A stretch of DNA of 64,000 nucleotides from Chitinophaga ginsengisegetis (GCF_900168065.1 NZ_FUZZ01000002.1:310001-374000), one strand, 5' to 3'. Counted from the stretch's first letter, positions 9,865-18,825 are shown. Program-made: numbers and translations. The notes: generated by a model not told the origin, from the letters alone.

Positions 9865-10809
9865 TTAAGGTTGTAATTTGAACTGATCCTGTTGCAGGAA
9901 ATCCCTGTAAGCCATTACCAGCCCTTCTTTCAGGCTGATGCTATGTTTCCATCCCAACCGGTGTAGTTTTGACACATCCATCAGCTTGCGTGGTGTGCCG
10001 TCAGGTTTGGTAGCGTCAAAAATGATTTCTCCTTCATAGCAAACCACTTCCCGGATATATTCTGCCAGTTGTTTAATGGTGAGGTCTTCTCCTATCCCGA
10101 TGTTCACCGGTTCCTTTTCGCTGTAATGCTGCATGAGGAATACACAGGCATCTGCCAGGTCATCTGCAAATAAAAATTCCCGTTTAGGCATTCCCGTGCC
10201 CCATACGGTTACCGATGGCTTCTGATTCACTTTCGCTTCATGAAAACGGCGGATCAGCGCCGGTAATACGTGTGCATTTTCCGGGTGATAATTATCGCCG
10301 ATGCCAAACAGGTTAGTGGGCATTACGCTGGTAAAGTTGCAGCCATACTGATCGCGGTAAGCTTCGCATAATTTGATGCCGGCTATTTTTGCAATCGCGT
10401 AAGGTTCGTTGGTTTGTTCCAGTAAACCTGTCAGTAAGAAGCTTTCTTTGATAGGCTGCGGCGCCATGCGCGGGTAAATGCAGGAACTCCCCAGGAACTG
10501 CAACTTGGTAACGTTGTGTTTCCATGCCGAGTGGATTACATTGGCGGCAATCATGAGATTATCGTACAGGAACTCCGCGCGGTAAGTATTATTAGCGTGT
10601 ATGCCGCCTACTTTGGCAGCTGCCAGGAATACATAGGCCGGCTTTTCTTTCGCAAAAAATTCGTCCACTGCTGCAGCGTTCCGTAAATCCAGGCTGCCGG
10701 ATGTGCGGGTAATAATGTTCTGGTAACCTAATGTTTCCAGTCTCCTTTTAATAGCACTTCCTACCATTCCGCGGTGGCCGGCTACATATATAAGATCGTT
10801 TGCCTCCAT
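9865..10809 (-). CDS. fcl: GDP-L-fucose synthase (GDP-4-keto-6-deoxymannose epimerase/reductase)
   Basis: A 314-residue short-chain dehydrogenase. It has the NADP-binding motif VAGHRGMVGSAI, an AAAKVGGIHANN loop, the SSCIYP segment, the catalytic Tyr-X3-Lys (about Y137, K141 in EPYAIAKIAG) and PTNLFGIGDNY, all diagnostic of GDP-fucose synthase (WcaG/Fcl). It converts the Gmd product to GDP-L-fucose. It lies between manC and ugd rather than beside gmd, but all are transcribed together with 10-35 base gaps. Confidence 0.95.
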   Translation of the reverse strand: MEANDLIYVAGHRGMVGSAIKRRLETLGYQNIITRTSGSLDLRNAAAVDEFFAKEKPAYVFLAAAKVGGIHANNTYRAEFLYDNLMIAANVIHSAWKHNVTKLQFLGSSCIYPRMAPQPIKESFLLTGLLEQTNEPYAIAKIAGIKLCEAYRDQYGCNFTSVMPTNLFGIGDNYHPENAHVLPALIRRFHEAKVNQKPSVTVWGTGMPKREFLFADDLADACVFLMQHYSEKEPVNIGIGEDLTIKQLAEYIREVVCYEGEIIFDATKPDGTPRKLMDVSKLHRLGWKHSISLKEGLVMAYRDFLQQDQFKLQP

Positions 10810-10834
10810 ACGTGTTGATTGATTGTGTTTATGT

Positions 10835-11857
10835 TTAGAGCAGTTCCGGGCGGTTTTCCCTCACCCATTGATGCAGTTGTTTAATATCCTGTCCGCTTCC
10901 TTTTTGCATGATCAGCAGTGCGCTTTCCGTGTTCACCACTACCATATTTTCCACGCCCACCAGTGCCACCAGTTTATCTTTCCCGATCACCATACTTTTA
11001 TGGGGATCGCTTTGAATAAATACCGCCTGGTGATTCCTGTACTGGTAATGTTGTGAAAGTGCGTCTGCCAGTGCTTCATAGCTGCCTACATCGCTCCAGT
11101 CCATTTTGCTTGGCACTACTTTTACGATGCTGCTCTTTTCCAGCACCGCGTAGTCGATGCTGTCTGATGGTATCGCTTCCATGCTTTCTTTCGACAGCAC
11201 GCCGGTTTGTTTCCATTCTTCCGCGGCGATGGCAGCAGCTTCGTAGATAGCAGGTGCATGTTTCTGCAGTTCCTGCAGCATGATGCGTGCTTTGCAACAG
11301 AAGATGCCGCTGTTCCAGAGAAATCCTCCGGCGGCCAGCATGGCTTCTGCCACGGGGCGGTCGGGTTTTTCCACAAAGCGGAGCACATCATGACCTGAAT
11401 AGCTGATGTAGCCGAAACCCGTATCCGGGCGTGTAGGCACCAGGCCGATGGTAACGATATGGTTACCCGCAGCCAGCAGACCGGCTGTTTCAATAGCCAT
11501 GGCGTACCGGTCGGGCGTACCTATGAGGTGATCGGCGGGTGTGATGAGTAATATTGTTTCCGGCTCTGCGGTGAAGGCTGCCAGGGCAATAGCGGCAGCC
11601 GTATTACGGCCTACCGGTTCTGCCAGGCATACCGGCGCCGCTGCACCTGCCTGCATTAGTTGTTCCTGAACAATTTCCGATTGTTGTTCATTGACGATTG
11701 CCATTACTTTGTTACAGGCAAAACGGTTGCGCCGGAAAGCAAGTTGTAAAAGACTATAGCCGTCGAACAGGGTGAGTAACTGCTTGGGCGTTTGTTGGTT
11801 GGACAAAGGCCATAACCGGGTGCCGGAGCCACCGCAAAGAAGAATGTGCTGCATCAT
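10835..11857 (-). CDS. manC: Mannose-1-phosphate guanylyltransferase
   Basis: A 340-residue nucleotidyltransferase with the pyrophosphorylase signature LLCGGSGTRLWPLS at residues 6-19, then TPADHLIG, GYISYS, VRFVEKP-type FVEKPD and FLWNSGIF motifs. It makes GDP-mannose from mannose-1-phosphate and GTP. The length matches the one-domain form; the C-terminal cupin isomerase domain of type II enzymes is absent, so phosphomannose isomerase and phosphomannomutase must be encoded elsewhere. It feeds Gmd and GDP-fucose synthase in the same operon. Confidence 0.93.
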   Translation of the reverse strand: MMQHILLCGGSGTRLWPLSNQQTPKQLLTLFDGYSLLQLAFRRNRFACNKVMAIVNEQQSEIVQEQLMQAGAAAPVCLAEPVGRNTAAAIALAAFTAEPETILLITPADHLIGTPDRYAMAIETAGLLAAGNHIVTIGLVPTRPDTGFGYISYSGHDVLRFVEKPDRPVAEAMLAAGGFLWNSGIFCCKARIMLQELQKHAPAIYEAAAIAAEEWKQTGVLSKESMEAIPSDSIDYAVLEKSSIVKVVPSKMDWSDVGSYEALADALSQHYQYRNHQAVFIQSDPHKSMVIGKDKLVALVGVENMVVVNTESALLIMQKGSGQDIKQLHQWVRENRPELL

Positions 11858-11875
11858 AGGATGATTGGTTTATGG

Positions 11876-12385
11876 TCAGTAATGATGTCCGTTCACCGTT
11901 TTATGGCCGGTGATCACCGTCATTTCCCTGGATGGCACGGTTGCTACAAGCATACAGCCCAGGCTATTGAGTTCCACTTTCACGCGGTTACGACTGATCT
12001 GTAAGATCCTGGCGGACGAAGCAGGACGATCCTCCTCTTCCTGTGCTTTTATAGGAAACTTTTCTACAGATACATCTTCATAATCACGGAGAAAATGGCG
12101 GATGAGTGCTATTTCGTGATCCGGTATCACCGCCGGTTGCCCCAGCCAGTACACGAAGTTGACCACGTTGTCTGTTTCTTTTACCACCCAGCTCCTGCTT
12201 TCAGGAATGTGTACGAATACGTAGGATGGAAAAAGAGGTTCCTGGATGATCTTACGGGCACGCACCAACGGTTTAGCGGGAACGTAGTGTTCCACCTTCT
12301 TACGGGTGAAAAGGTCTGCCACTTTTTTTTCGCATTTTGGCCGGGTATATACCGCATACCAGACCGGAGGCTGTTCATTAAACAT
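11876..12385 (-). CDS. NusG-like transcription antiterminator (UpxY/LoaP type)
   Basis: A 169-residue protein with the NusG N-terminal domain (WYAVYTRPKCEKKVADLF at residues 9-26, then LFPSYVFVHI and FVYWLGQPAVIP) and a short C-terminal KOW-like region ending in a MLVATVPSREM segment. Specialised NusG paralogs bind RNA polymerase and let it read through long polysaccharide operons; in Bacteroides the UpxY proteins do this for capsule loci. Here the gene is third in the operon, after the export genes, with 108 bases upstream and 18 downstream, so it would mainly help transcription of the biosynthetic part. The role is inferred from family and context. Confidence 0.88.
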   Translation of the reverse strand: MFNEQPPVWYAVYTRPKCEKKVADLFTRKKVEHYVPAKPLVRARKIIQEPLFPSYVFVHIPESRSWVVKETDNVVNFVYWLGQPAVIPDHEIALIRHFLRDYEDVSVEKFPIKAQEEEDRPASSARILQISRNRVKVELNSLGCMLVATVPSREMTVITGHKTVNGHHY

Positions 12386-12493
12386 AGAAGCCGGTTTTAA
12401 GGTGATCGGATAGTTTTTGCAGAATTTATAAAGGCAGGAGCGGGCATTATTCGCCCTTTGTTTATTTATATTTTCGACTATAGCTGGCTGCAG

Positions 12494-14845
12494 TTACTTT
12501 ACACTGCGCCTGAATAATCCGGGTTTCTTTGTTACTTCCGTGTATCCGTATCCGTTAATGTCACCATATCCGGATCCGTAACCGTATCCTGCTACACCTT
12601 GTCGTTTGATACCGTTAAACACGATGTTTAGTTTTCCTAATTCTTTATTCTGATACAACTCTTCAATTAATTTAAGATAATGTTTCGGGGTCCGCTGATG
12701 ACGTACCACATACAGGGTAGCATCGCAATAGGGCGCTATCAGGCGGGCATCGGTTACCAATCCAACGGGGGCGGAGTCGATGATAATATAATCGAACCGT
12801 TCTTTCAGTTCATTCAGTAATCGCTCCAGTTCACCATTCAGAATAAGTTCACTTGGGTTTGGCGGCATAATACCGGCCGACAACAGATAGAGGTATTCAT
12901 TGTCTCCTACGGGTTGCAATATCTGCTGCAATGATGCTTTTCCAACGAGATAGTTGCTGATACCCGGATCGGCGCGCATGTTCAGCATTTTGCTGACCAT
13001 TGGTTTCCTCAGGTCAAATTCCAGCAACACTACTTTCTTTTTTGCGAGTGATAAGCTCATTGCCAGGTTAACGGATATAAAGCTTTTTCCTTCACCGGAT
13101 ATGGAAGAAGTGATCAGTAATGTTTTGCGATCGCCGTTTAAACCGATGTAAGACAGGGATGTTCTTAATGCCCTGAACTGTTCTGCCACGGCGGTTCTGC
13201 TGTTATTGGACATCACGATGGCATCTTTGCTGTCGTGGTACATTATTTCTGCTGCAATAGGCGCCGTTGTTACTTTCTCAATATCTGCGCGGAACATCAC
13301 TTCGCGGTTCATCATATCTTTCAGTGACACAAATCCTGCTACCAGTGCAAGGGCTGTGAGTATTGAAATACCGAATACCATTGGTTTCTGCGGACTGAAA
13401 GCATATGCTGCAGCTTCTCCCGCATCTACCACGCGGCTGTCGGACACGGCAGCCGCGTATGCCAGTGCGGTTTCTTCTCTTTTCTCCAGCAGGAAGGTGT
13501 AAATATTATTCTTGATCACCTGTTGCCTGCTTACTTCCAGCAATGCTTTTTCTTTTCCGGGTACGCTGCGGATGATGCCCATGTTGCGGCTGTTTTCTGC
13601 CTGCAGGCGTGTTAAGCCGGCCTGCAGGTTAGCGCGCAGGCTCCCGATATTTTCCATGATAGCGGGTTTCAGCCTTTCTACCTGCCGGTTCAAACTTGCC
13701 AGCAGCGGGCTGTTTTCGCCGGTGGTTTTGCGTAGTCTTTCCAGTTGTAATTCTGTTTCAGATAACTTGCTCACCAGTTCCAGCAATACCGGATCTGAAA
13801 GCCCTAATGTACCGGGTACAATATTGCCTCCCGGGTTCTGGCTCGTAACATATCTTTCAATGGCATCCAATACGGAGATCTGCATGTTGGCTTCACTGAT
13901 CTTACGGTCGTTCTCCTGCACACCTGCCAGGAATATTTTGCTTTGTTCACTGATGTCTACAATCCCCTGGGAAGTTTTGAAGTGTTCCACTTCCGTTTCC
14001 GCCTGGCCCAGTTCCGCACTTACAATACGCAGGCGTTCTTCCACGAAGCGCATGGTGTTGGCAGAAGTTCTGTTCTTATCTTCCACAGCGGCCTGGCTAT
14101 ATACCCGGATCAGTTCATTCACAATATCTTCCCCGCGTTCCGGCGCTGCATCGGTGTATTCAAGATCCACTACGCTGCCGGCTTTTGCGGCGGGCATAAT
14201 TTTCATGGTGCCAAGGATGATCTGCATCCAGGTTTTTTCATTCATGATATGCAGTACATAACCGGCGGTAGTATCTGTATGCCTGGCTTTTGCCTGGATG
14301 AGCATTTTTCCCCAGCGTGTTTGCACGGTATCGTTCAGCGGATATTTTTTACCGTCGATGGCTACACGCTTTTGTACAGGATCGTATGTAAAAGGCCAGT
14401 TGCCGGTAGAAGCCAGCTGGATAGATTCCGGTTCCAGGAAGGTAAATTTCACCGGGCTATCTTTATAAAGTACAACGTCTCTTATTTTTCCTTTTTCTAT
14501 TACTTCTCCATAAAGATTCAGGTTCCTTACCACTTCTTTTGTGAGGGTGCGTGATTTCAGGATTTCTATTTCGTTTTCCATCACCGTTTTGCTGCCGCCC
14601 ATCAGGTCGAGCGACTGCAGCATATCGCTGGCGCCGAGTCCGTTGGTGGCTTCCTGTACCAGGAGCACGCCGGAAATTTTATACAGGGGAGTGGCATAAC
14701 GGAGATAAAGGAAAGCTGCTAACAGTGCGATTACTACGGCTCCTGCAAAGAAAGGCCAGTATGGCAGATAGCGGGAGCGGATGATAGTAAGCAAACTCTG
14801 AGGCGCTTCCGTGTGCTGGGTTTTATGTCCGTTAACTTTTTGCAT
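12494..14845 (-). CDS. Exopolysaccharide chain-length regulator / BY-kinase (Wzc/GumC family)
   Basis: A 783-residue inner-membrane protein. It has a first transmembrane helix around residues 30-50 (FFAGAVVIALLAAFLYL), a Wzz-type periplasmic region with long coiled coils (about 230-460), a second helix near 500 and a cytoplasmic BY-kinase. The kinase has Walker A (SSISGEGKSFISVNLAMSL), a Walker A'-type VVLLEFDLRKP and Walker B (YIIIDSAPVG). The C-terminus has a Tyr cluster (GYGYGSGYGDINGYGY, five Tyr) that is the usual autophosphorylation site. It controls polymer length and works with the Wza-type exporter. It starts 3 bases after that gene's stop. No cognate tyrosine phosphatase gene is visible in the window. 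Confidence 0.95.
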   Translation of the reverse strand: MQKVNGHKTQHTEAPQSLLTIIRSRYLPYWPFFAGAVVIALLAAFLYLRYATPLYKISGVLLVQEATNGLGASDMLQSLDLMGGSKTVMENEIEILKSRTLTKEVVRNLNLYGEVIEKGKIRDVVLYKDSPVKFTFLEPESIQLASTGNWPFTYDPVQKRVAIDGKKYPLNDTVQTRWGKMLIQAKARHTDTTAGYVLHIMNEKTWMQIILGTMKIMPAAKAGSVVDLEYTDAAPERGEDIVNELIRVYSQAAVEDKNRTSANTMRFVEERLRIVSAELGQAETEVEHFKTSQGIVDISEQSKIFLAGVQENDRKISEANMQISVLDAIERYVTSQNPGGNIVPGTLGLSDPVLLELVSKLSETELQLERLRKTTGENSPLLASLNRQVERLKPAIMENIGSLRANLQAGLTRLQAENSRNMGIIRSVPGKEKALLEVSRQQVIKNNIYTFLLEKREETALAYAAAVSDSRVVDAGEAAAYAFSPQKPMVFGISILTALALVAGFVSLKDMMNREVMFRADIEKVTTAPIAAEIMYHDSKDAIVMSNNSRTAVAEQFRALRTSLSYIGLNGDRKTLLITSSISGEGKSFISVNLAMSLSLAKKKVVLLEFDLRKPMVSKMLNMRADPGISNYLVGKASLQQILQPVGDNEYLYLLSAGIMPPNPSELILNGELERLLNELKERFDYIIIDSAPVGLVTDARLIAPYCDATLYVVRHQRTPKHYLKLIEELYQNKELGKLNIVFNGIKRQGVAGYGYGSGYGDINGYGYTEVTKKPGLFRRSVK

Positions 14846-14848
14846 AAC

Positions 14849-15676
14849 CTAATTATTAATAACTAACCGGTCCAGGATAATAACGAGTAATGAGAGACTG
14901 CTGAGAATAATTGGCAGTACCTGCCGCGAACGATCAGCCGTCGCTACTTTTGACTTATTGGGTTCTACATATAGGATATCATTGGGTTGCAGAAAATAAT
15001 AAGGAGAATTCAGGATACTTTTGTCGTTCAGATCGATGCGTCGTATAATCCGCTGCCCGTCTATCTCCCGGATCAACAGGATATTATTTCGTTTACCGAA
15101 CACCGTTATATCCCCTGCCATTCCCAATGCTTCAAGGACCGATATTTTTTCGTTGGTTACGTTTACTACAGTTGGTTTATTCACCTCTCCCAGTATGGTT
15201 ACGCGGTAGTTGAGAAACCGTATGCTCACCACCGGATCTACCAGGAGCTTTCGTTCAATGAGCTGATCATGCAGGTATACGGTAAGTGCTTTTTTGGTGA
15301 GGCCTGTTACTTTTACGGGACCCAGTACGGGGTACTGTATAAATCCCTGTTCATCTACCAGGAATCCTCCCAGCATAGCGCCGGCTCCTGCGTTGGCGCC
15401 ACCGGCGCCGGAAGCGGAGGTCATGTTGGATACATTATAAATGATCACATCCTCCGGATTAAGACTGCTTACATTAATCTGCAGTATGTCGTTCTTTTGG
15501 ATACGAGGGTCAAAACTGCTATCTGATGGTAATAGCACCGTATCTCTCACATCATTGAAATAAACAGCATTTTTGGTTGACACGCACGAAGTAAACAAAC
15601 AACTTAAGCATAGCAATCCCAATCCTATCCAGGTTAAGCAGGCTTTCAATATCATCGATATGGCATTTAACATCAT
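14849..15676 (-). CDS. Polysaccharide export outer-membrane lipoprotein (Wza/BexD-like)
   Basis: About 275 residues. The N-terminal signal ends in a lipobox (LFTSC), followed by a polysaccharide export (Poly_export) domain (NDILQINVSSLNPEDV, GFLVDEQGFIQYPVLGPVKVTGLT) and an SLBB domain (YRVTILGEVNKPTVVNV). A C-terminal hydrophobic helix (LPIILSSLSLLVIILDRLVI) closes the protein. It forms the outer-membrane channel paired with the Wzc-type kinase. Two ATGs (15674-15676 and 15671-15673) and a third at 15653-15655 are possible starts; an upstream GTG at 15679 is less likely. It is the first gene of the operon. Confidence 0.93.
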   Translation of the reverse strand: MMLNAISMILKACLTWIGLGLLCLSCLFTSCVSTKNAVYFNDVRDTVLLPSDSSFDPRIQKNDILQINVSSLNPEDVIIYNVSNMTSASGAGGANAGAGAMLGGFLVDEQGFIQYPVLGPVKVTGLTKKALTVYLHDQLIERKLLVDPVVSIRFLNYRVTILGEVNKPTVVNVTNEKISVLEALGMAGDITVFGKRNNILLIREIDGQRIIRRIDLNDKSILNSPYYFLQPNDILYVEPNKSKVATADRSRQVLPIILSSLSLLVIILDRLVINN

Positions 15677-15817
15677 CACTTACACTGACCGTTCCTCTCA
15701 ATACAATATTACTTCAGAACGGGGTGGTATTCAATTACTCACTACAGTATAAATTGGGATGATTGGTATGGTGTCCTTACTTATTAAAGTAGTTTACCGC
15801 TCACAGCCATCGACATA
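15677..15817 (-). other. Intergenic region before the exopolysaccharide operon
   Basis: 141 bases between the response-regulator stop and the first export gene. I found no exact TAnnTTTG box on the minus strand, so the operon either has an activator-dependent promoter or is read through from the response-regulator gene. The stretch near 15820-15840 is AT-only and nearly palindromic. No convincing intrinsic terminator separates the two genes. Confidence 0.4.
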
Positions 15818-16504
15818 TCAAATAAATTTAAAATTTAAATAATTTACTTGGATAAGGATAAAAAATAGAGTGCTGAATAAATTATTTGATAAAATTTTTG
15901 AGATTAACTCAGATTTGGTTGAAACGTTCAATTTAAAATATACTTTTTTCAGATGTTGGTTCACAGTGAATACTGTCACAAACAGTTTGGCTGCCATTTC
16001 CTTATATGAGTAACCCTCCTTCAGCAAAGCCACCAGTTCATACTCCCTGCGGGTAAGCTTGTCTTTGATGCTTTCCAGCGGATCCTTATTGATATGAGTA
16101 ATGAGCAGGTGTGCTGCGCGCGGAGATAAAGAAGCGCCGCTTTGCACGGTATCCATCACCGACTGATAGATATCGCTGAGACGGCTGGATTTAATAACAT
16201 AACCGCTCGCGCCGTTTTTAATGGCTTCAATAATATACTGCTGCTCTTCATGACCAGACAGTACAATCACCTTTGTGTCGGGATACAGCCGCCTTACTTC
16301 GCGGAGCCCTTCAATACCGGATATACCAGGTAAAGTGATATCCAGCAGGATTACTTTTACATCAGGATAAGTAACGGGTAAGGCCATGAATTCCTCTATC
16401 GATTTACAGGCAAACATAACCTTACACTCCTGGAAGTCTTCCAGGAATTCACGGTAATTACTTAGCAGAAAATGGTTGTCTTCAATGATTCCAATGTTGA
16501 TCAT
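15818..16504 (-). CDS. Response regulator, NarL/LuxR family
   Basis: A 228-residue protein. The receiver domain has acidic pocket E8/D9, phospho-acceptor D55 (VILLDITLPG), S83 and K105. A linker is followed by a LuxR-type helix-turn-helix (LTRREYELVALLKEGYSYKEMAAKLF, VFTVNQHLKKVYFKL) that binds DNA after phosphorylation. After the helix-turn-helix the protein has an unusual hydrophobic Phe/Ile-rich tail of about 17 residues, encoded by AT-rich DNA. The gene points into the exopolysaccharide operon 141 bases away, so it is a good candidate for its regulator. The short histidine kinase gene lies divergently upstream. Confidence 0.92.
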   Translation of the reverse strand: MINIGIIEDNHFLLSNYREFLEDFQECKVMFACKSIEEFMALPVTYPDVKVILLDITLPGISGIEGLREVRRLYPDTKVIVLSGHEEQQYIIEAIKNGASGYVIKSSRLSDIYQSVMDTVQSGASLSPRAAHLLITHINKDPLESIKDKLTRREYELVALLKEGYSYKEMAAKLFVTVFTVNQHLKKVYFKLNVSTKSELISKILSNNLFSTLFFILIQVNYLNFKFI

Positions 16505-16839
16505 GGCTAAACGGGGGGTATGGTACTCGAAATGATATGGTTTAATAAAATAATCTGATAGTAAATATAGTCTGAAAAATGATAGCTGGTTAGTATGATT
16601 TTTTACACATATGTTATCAGCTTATATACAGATAAAAACAAAATAAGGCATCTTCATAAAACAAATTATAATATATTCTATATAAATAAATTCACAGTCT
16701 ATGTTAAATAAAAGTAACCAAAACGGACTTTTTTAAAAATATAGATAAGTTTCGTATATTGTGTACATAACCATTTGCGCTCCTAACCCGATATCCTTCG
16801 AAATAGAAACCTTATTTAAGAATCAACCAAAAAAAGAGT
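16505..16839. other. AT-rich divergent intergenic region between response regulator and kinase genes
   Basis: 335 bases, strongly AT-rich compared with the flanking genes. It must hold the promoters of both divergent genes. A near-match to the -7 box on the plus strand (TAAGTTTC near 16745) is the best I see, and there is no exact TAnnTTTG. No open reading frame of note and no strong hairpin were found. Confidence 0.5.
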
Positions 16840-17556
16840 ATGCTGAACCATATCAAAAGGCATGCAGGTGGCCAAAAATCATTACTGGAAATGCGATCGG
16901 ATTTTATTGCAATGGCTACACATGAATTTAAAACACCGATCAGTGCCATCTCGTCCTCCATAGAGTTACTGGAAACCAAAATGCAGAGAGATGAATTGAT
17001 GTTACCGTTTTACGAACGCAATTTGTCCCGCATTAAGGAAGAAATAGACATTTTAAGCAGCATGGTAGATGACATCCTCGCTACCGGCAGCATGGTAGCC
17101 GGCAACCCTGTAACACAACCGGAAGAAACAGCCCTACCCATTTTTGCCAGTATGATCCGGCAGCAATATTTCAGCAACCGTGCCGACCAGCGGGAACTCC
17201 GCATCAAAGTATCCGGGCGCCCGCGTAATATCTATATCGACAGAAGCCACCTGGCGGGGATACTCACCAATCTCATCAGCAATGCGTTTAAATACTCTTC
17301 CGGGGATCCACTGCTGGGCCTGCATTTCCGGAAAAACCACCTCTGCATCAAAGTAACGGACAATGGCATCGGTATACCGGAGGCGGATATACGCTTTTTA
17401 TTCACTCCTTTTTTCCGGGCAACAAACGCCCGCAGCAAAGAGGGCACCGGCCTGGGCCTGGCCATTGTAAAATCGTATGTTGCCGCCAACAACGGACACA
17501 TCAGCGTAACCAGCGGTAAAAATGGTTCTGTCTTCTCGGTTACCTTTAATTATTAA
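16840..17556 (+). CDS. Soluble histidine kinase lacking a sensor domain
   Basis: Only 238 residues. The dimerisation/phosphoacceptor domain begins almost at the start, with H28 in MATHEFKTPISAI. The ATPase domain has the N box (ILTNLISNAFKYSSG), the G1 box (VTDNGIGIP), an F box (FTPFFRATNA) and the G2 box (GTGLGLAIVKSY). There is no membrane helix, PAS, GAF or HAMP region, so input must come from a partner protein. The start ATG follows an AAAAAGAG stretch. It is divergent to the LuxR-type regulator and is its most likely partner by position. Its 3' end overlaps the convergent gene by 4 bases. Confidence 0.88.
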   Translation: MLNHIKRHAGGQKSLLEMRSDFIAMATHEFKTPISAISSSIELLETKMQRDELMLPFYERNLSRIKEEIDILSSMVDDILATGSMVAGNPVTQPEETALPIFASMIRQQYFSNRADQRELRIKVSGRPRNIYIDRSHLAGILTNLISNAFKYSSGDPLLGLHFRKNHLCIKVTDNGIGIPEADIRFLFTPFFRATNARSKEGTGLGLAIVKSYVAANNGHISVTSGKNGSVFSVTFNY

Positions 17557-18662
17557 CGGAGCAGCATCACCGTTCCTTTCAATACATGCTGTTCACTACG
17601 GCTATCCGTATACGTACATATGTATACATACGCCTGCACTCCCGCCGGCATGCCTTTAAAATTCCCGTCCCAGCCCACTTCGGGCGCATTGCTCATAAAC
17701 ACCAAAGCTCCCCACCTGTCGTATACCCGCAACCGGTAGTCGTGAATAACGTCGTATACTTTCGGACGAAACAAATCATTCAACCCGTCGTTGTTCGGAC
17801 TGAAAGCACCCGGCATTACCACCGTACAGTTTTTCCAGGGAGATTCCACCTTAGCAGTTACACCGGCGCTGTAATCATGTGCATCCATTATTTCCGCTAT
17901 ATGCGTACCCGCCGCAAGCCCGGGGAACACGCTGTCTGTTTGCCATTGCCCGTTATCCAGCCGGTACCGGTAAGGCACCGCGCCACCGGTTACGTGCAGC
18001 ATAATGCGGCCATCAGCTACTTCCCCGCAGCTGCAGGGCTTTACACTGGCCTGCACTGCGGGCGGTATCAGCGGATCAATGGCAGAAAGATTGTCCATCA
18101 GCAACGCTATTCCATACATACTTTTGTTGCAGGGCGTTGTTGGGTAAGCCCAGAACGAAATATAAGCATGACTGCGGTGCGGTCTGAATATGGCATGATA
18201 ACGTTTCCAGTTTTCATGGATAAAATTACCGGACGACCATAACAACTCAGCAGTATCTCCCGGTGCATTACCTCCAAAGATTGCCAGGTTGCCATAACAG
18301 GCCGGGTATAAATAGTAAAGTGTAAAGGCCAGGTCGAAGCTTAATATATAAGTGCTGTCCTGTTTTAACGGGGCAGACAACTTCTGGGCAATACCTTCCA
18401 GGAATCCTTTTCCACTATGCACACCTATATAACTATTACCTGCCGAAGGAGCCAGCAGGATCTCAAAAACGCCCGGCTGTGTATCCGGCGTACCATTAGC
18501 TACCATCCAGCTTGCAGGAACCAAACCTTTCCCGGTACGGCCTTCCAGTGAAGGGTTACTTAAGGGTATCTGCTGTGCCTCCGCCGGCGCGCACACAGCC
18601 AAAAACAGCCAGCAGCATAGTATTCCGTATATAACTGTGAGATCTGAAAACATGCCGCTCAT
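17553..18662 (-). CDS. T9SS-sorted (gliding-type C-terminal domain) secreted protein
   Basis: A 369-residue exported protein. It has a signal peptide (LFLAVCAPAEAQQ), an N-terminal beta-rich lectin-like region (PLSNPSLEGRTG, VHSGKGFLEGIAQKLSAPL, with a SFDLAFTLYY strand) and a middle region with Cys pairs (PCSCGEV). At the C-terminus is a gliding-motility-associated domain: PGAFSPNNDGLND near residue 285, then YDRWGALVF and VYICTYTD. This CHU_C-type domain directs secretion and surface attachment by the type IX secretion system. The function of the N-terminal part is unknown. It converges on the kinase gene with a 4-base overlap of the stop regions. Confidence 0.88.
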   Translation of the reverse strand: MSGMFSDLTVIYGILCCWLFLAVCAPAEAQQIPLSNPSLEGRTGKGLVPASWMVANGTPDTQPGVFEILLAPSAGNSYIGVHSGKGFLEGIAQKLSAPLKQDSTYILSFDLAFTLYYLYPACYGNLAIFGGNAPGDTAELLWSSGNFIHENWKRYHAIFRPHRSHAYISFWAYPTTPCNKSMYGIALLMDNLSAIDPLIPPAVQASVKPCSCGEVADGRIMLHVTGGAVPYRYRLDNGQWQTDSVFPGLAAGTHIAEIMDAHDYSAGVTAKVESPWKNCTVVMPGAFSPNNDGLNDLFRPKVYDVIHDYRLRVYDRWGALVFMSNAPEVGWDGNFKGMPAGVQAYVYICTYTDSRSEQHVLKGTVMLLR

Positions 18663-18736
18663 TTACCGCATTAAAATTACCGGTTATATAGATGATGACA
18701 TATACTTATACGAGTAGTTTGTCTTCCTACTTTTCT

Positions 18737-18767
18737 TTTGTTTTATTTGCCTGAAAAAATATCTTTG
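18737..18767 (+). promoter_or_regulatory. Bacteroidota housekeeping promoter for the DUF3829-like lipoprotein
   Basis: TTTG at 18737-18740, a 19-base spacer, then TATCTTTG at 18760-18767, an exact match to the TTTG / TAnnTTTG promoter of Bacteroidota. Transcription should start about 18772-18775, giving a leader of about 50 bases before the ATG at 18826. Confidence 0.7.
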
Positions 18768-18825
18768 CCCACGAAAAAGCCCCGGCACACGATTGTGCCA
18801 TCGTTTAATCCGAAAAACACTTATC

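Noticed and set aside
13512..14261. A 249-codon plus-strand frame
   Set aside because: It lies fully inside the Wzc-type kinase gene, and its Ser/Arg-rich product has no recognisable motif.
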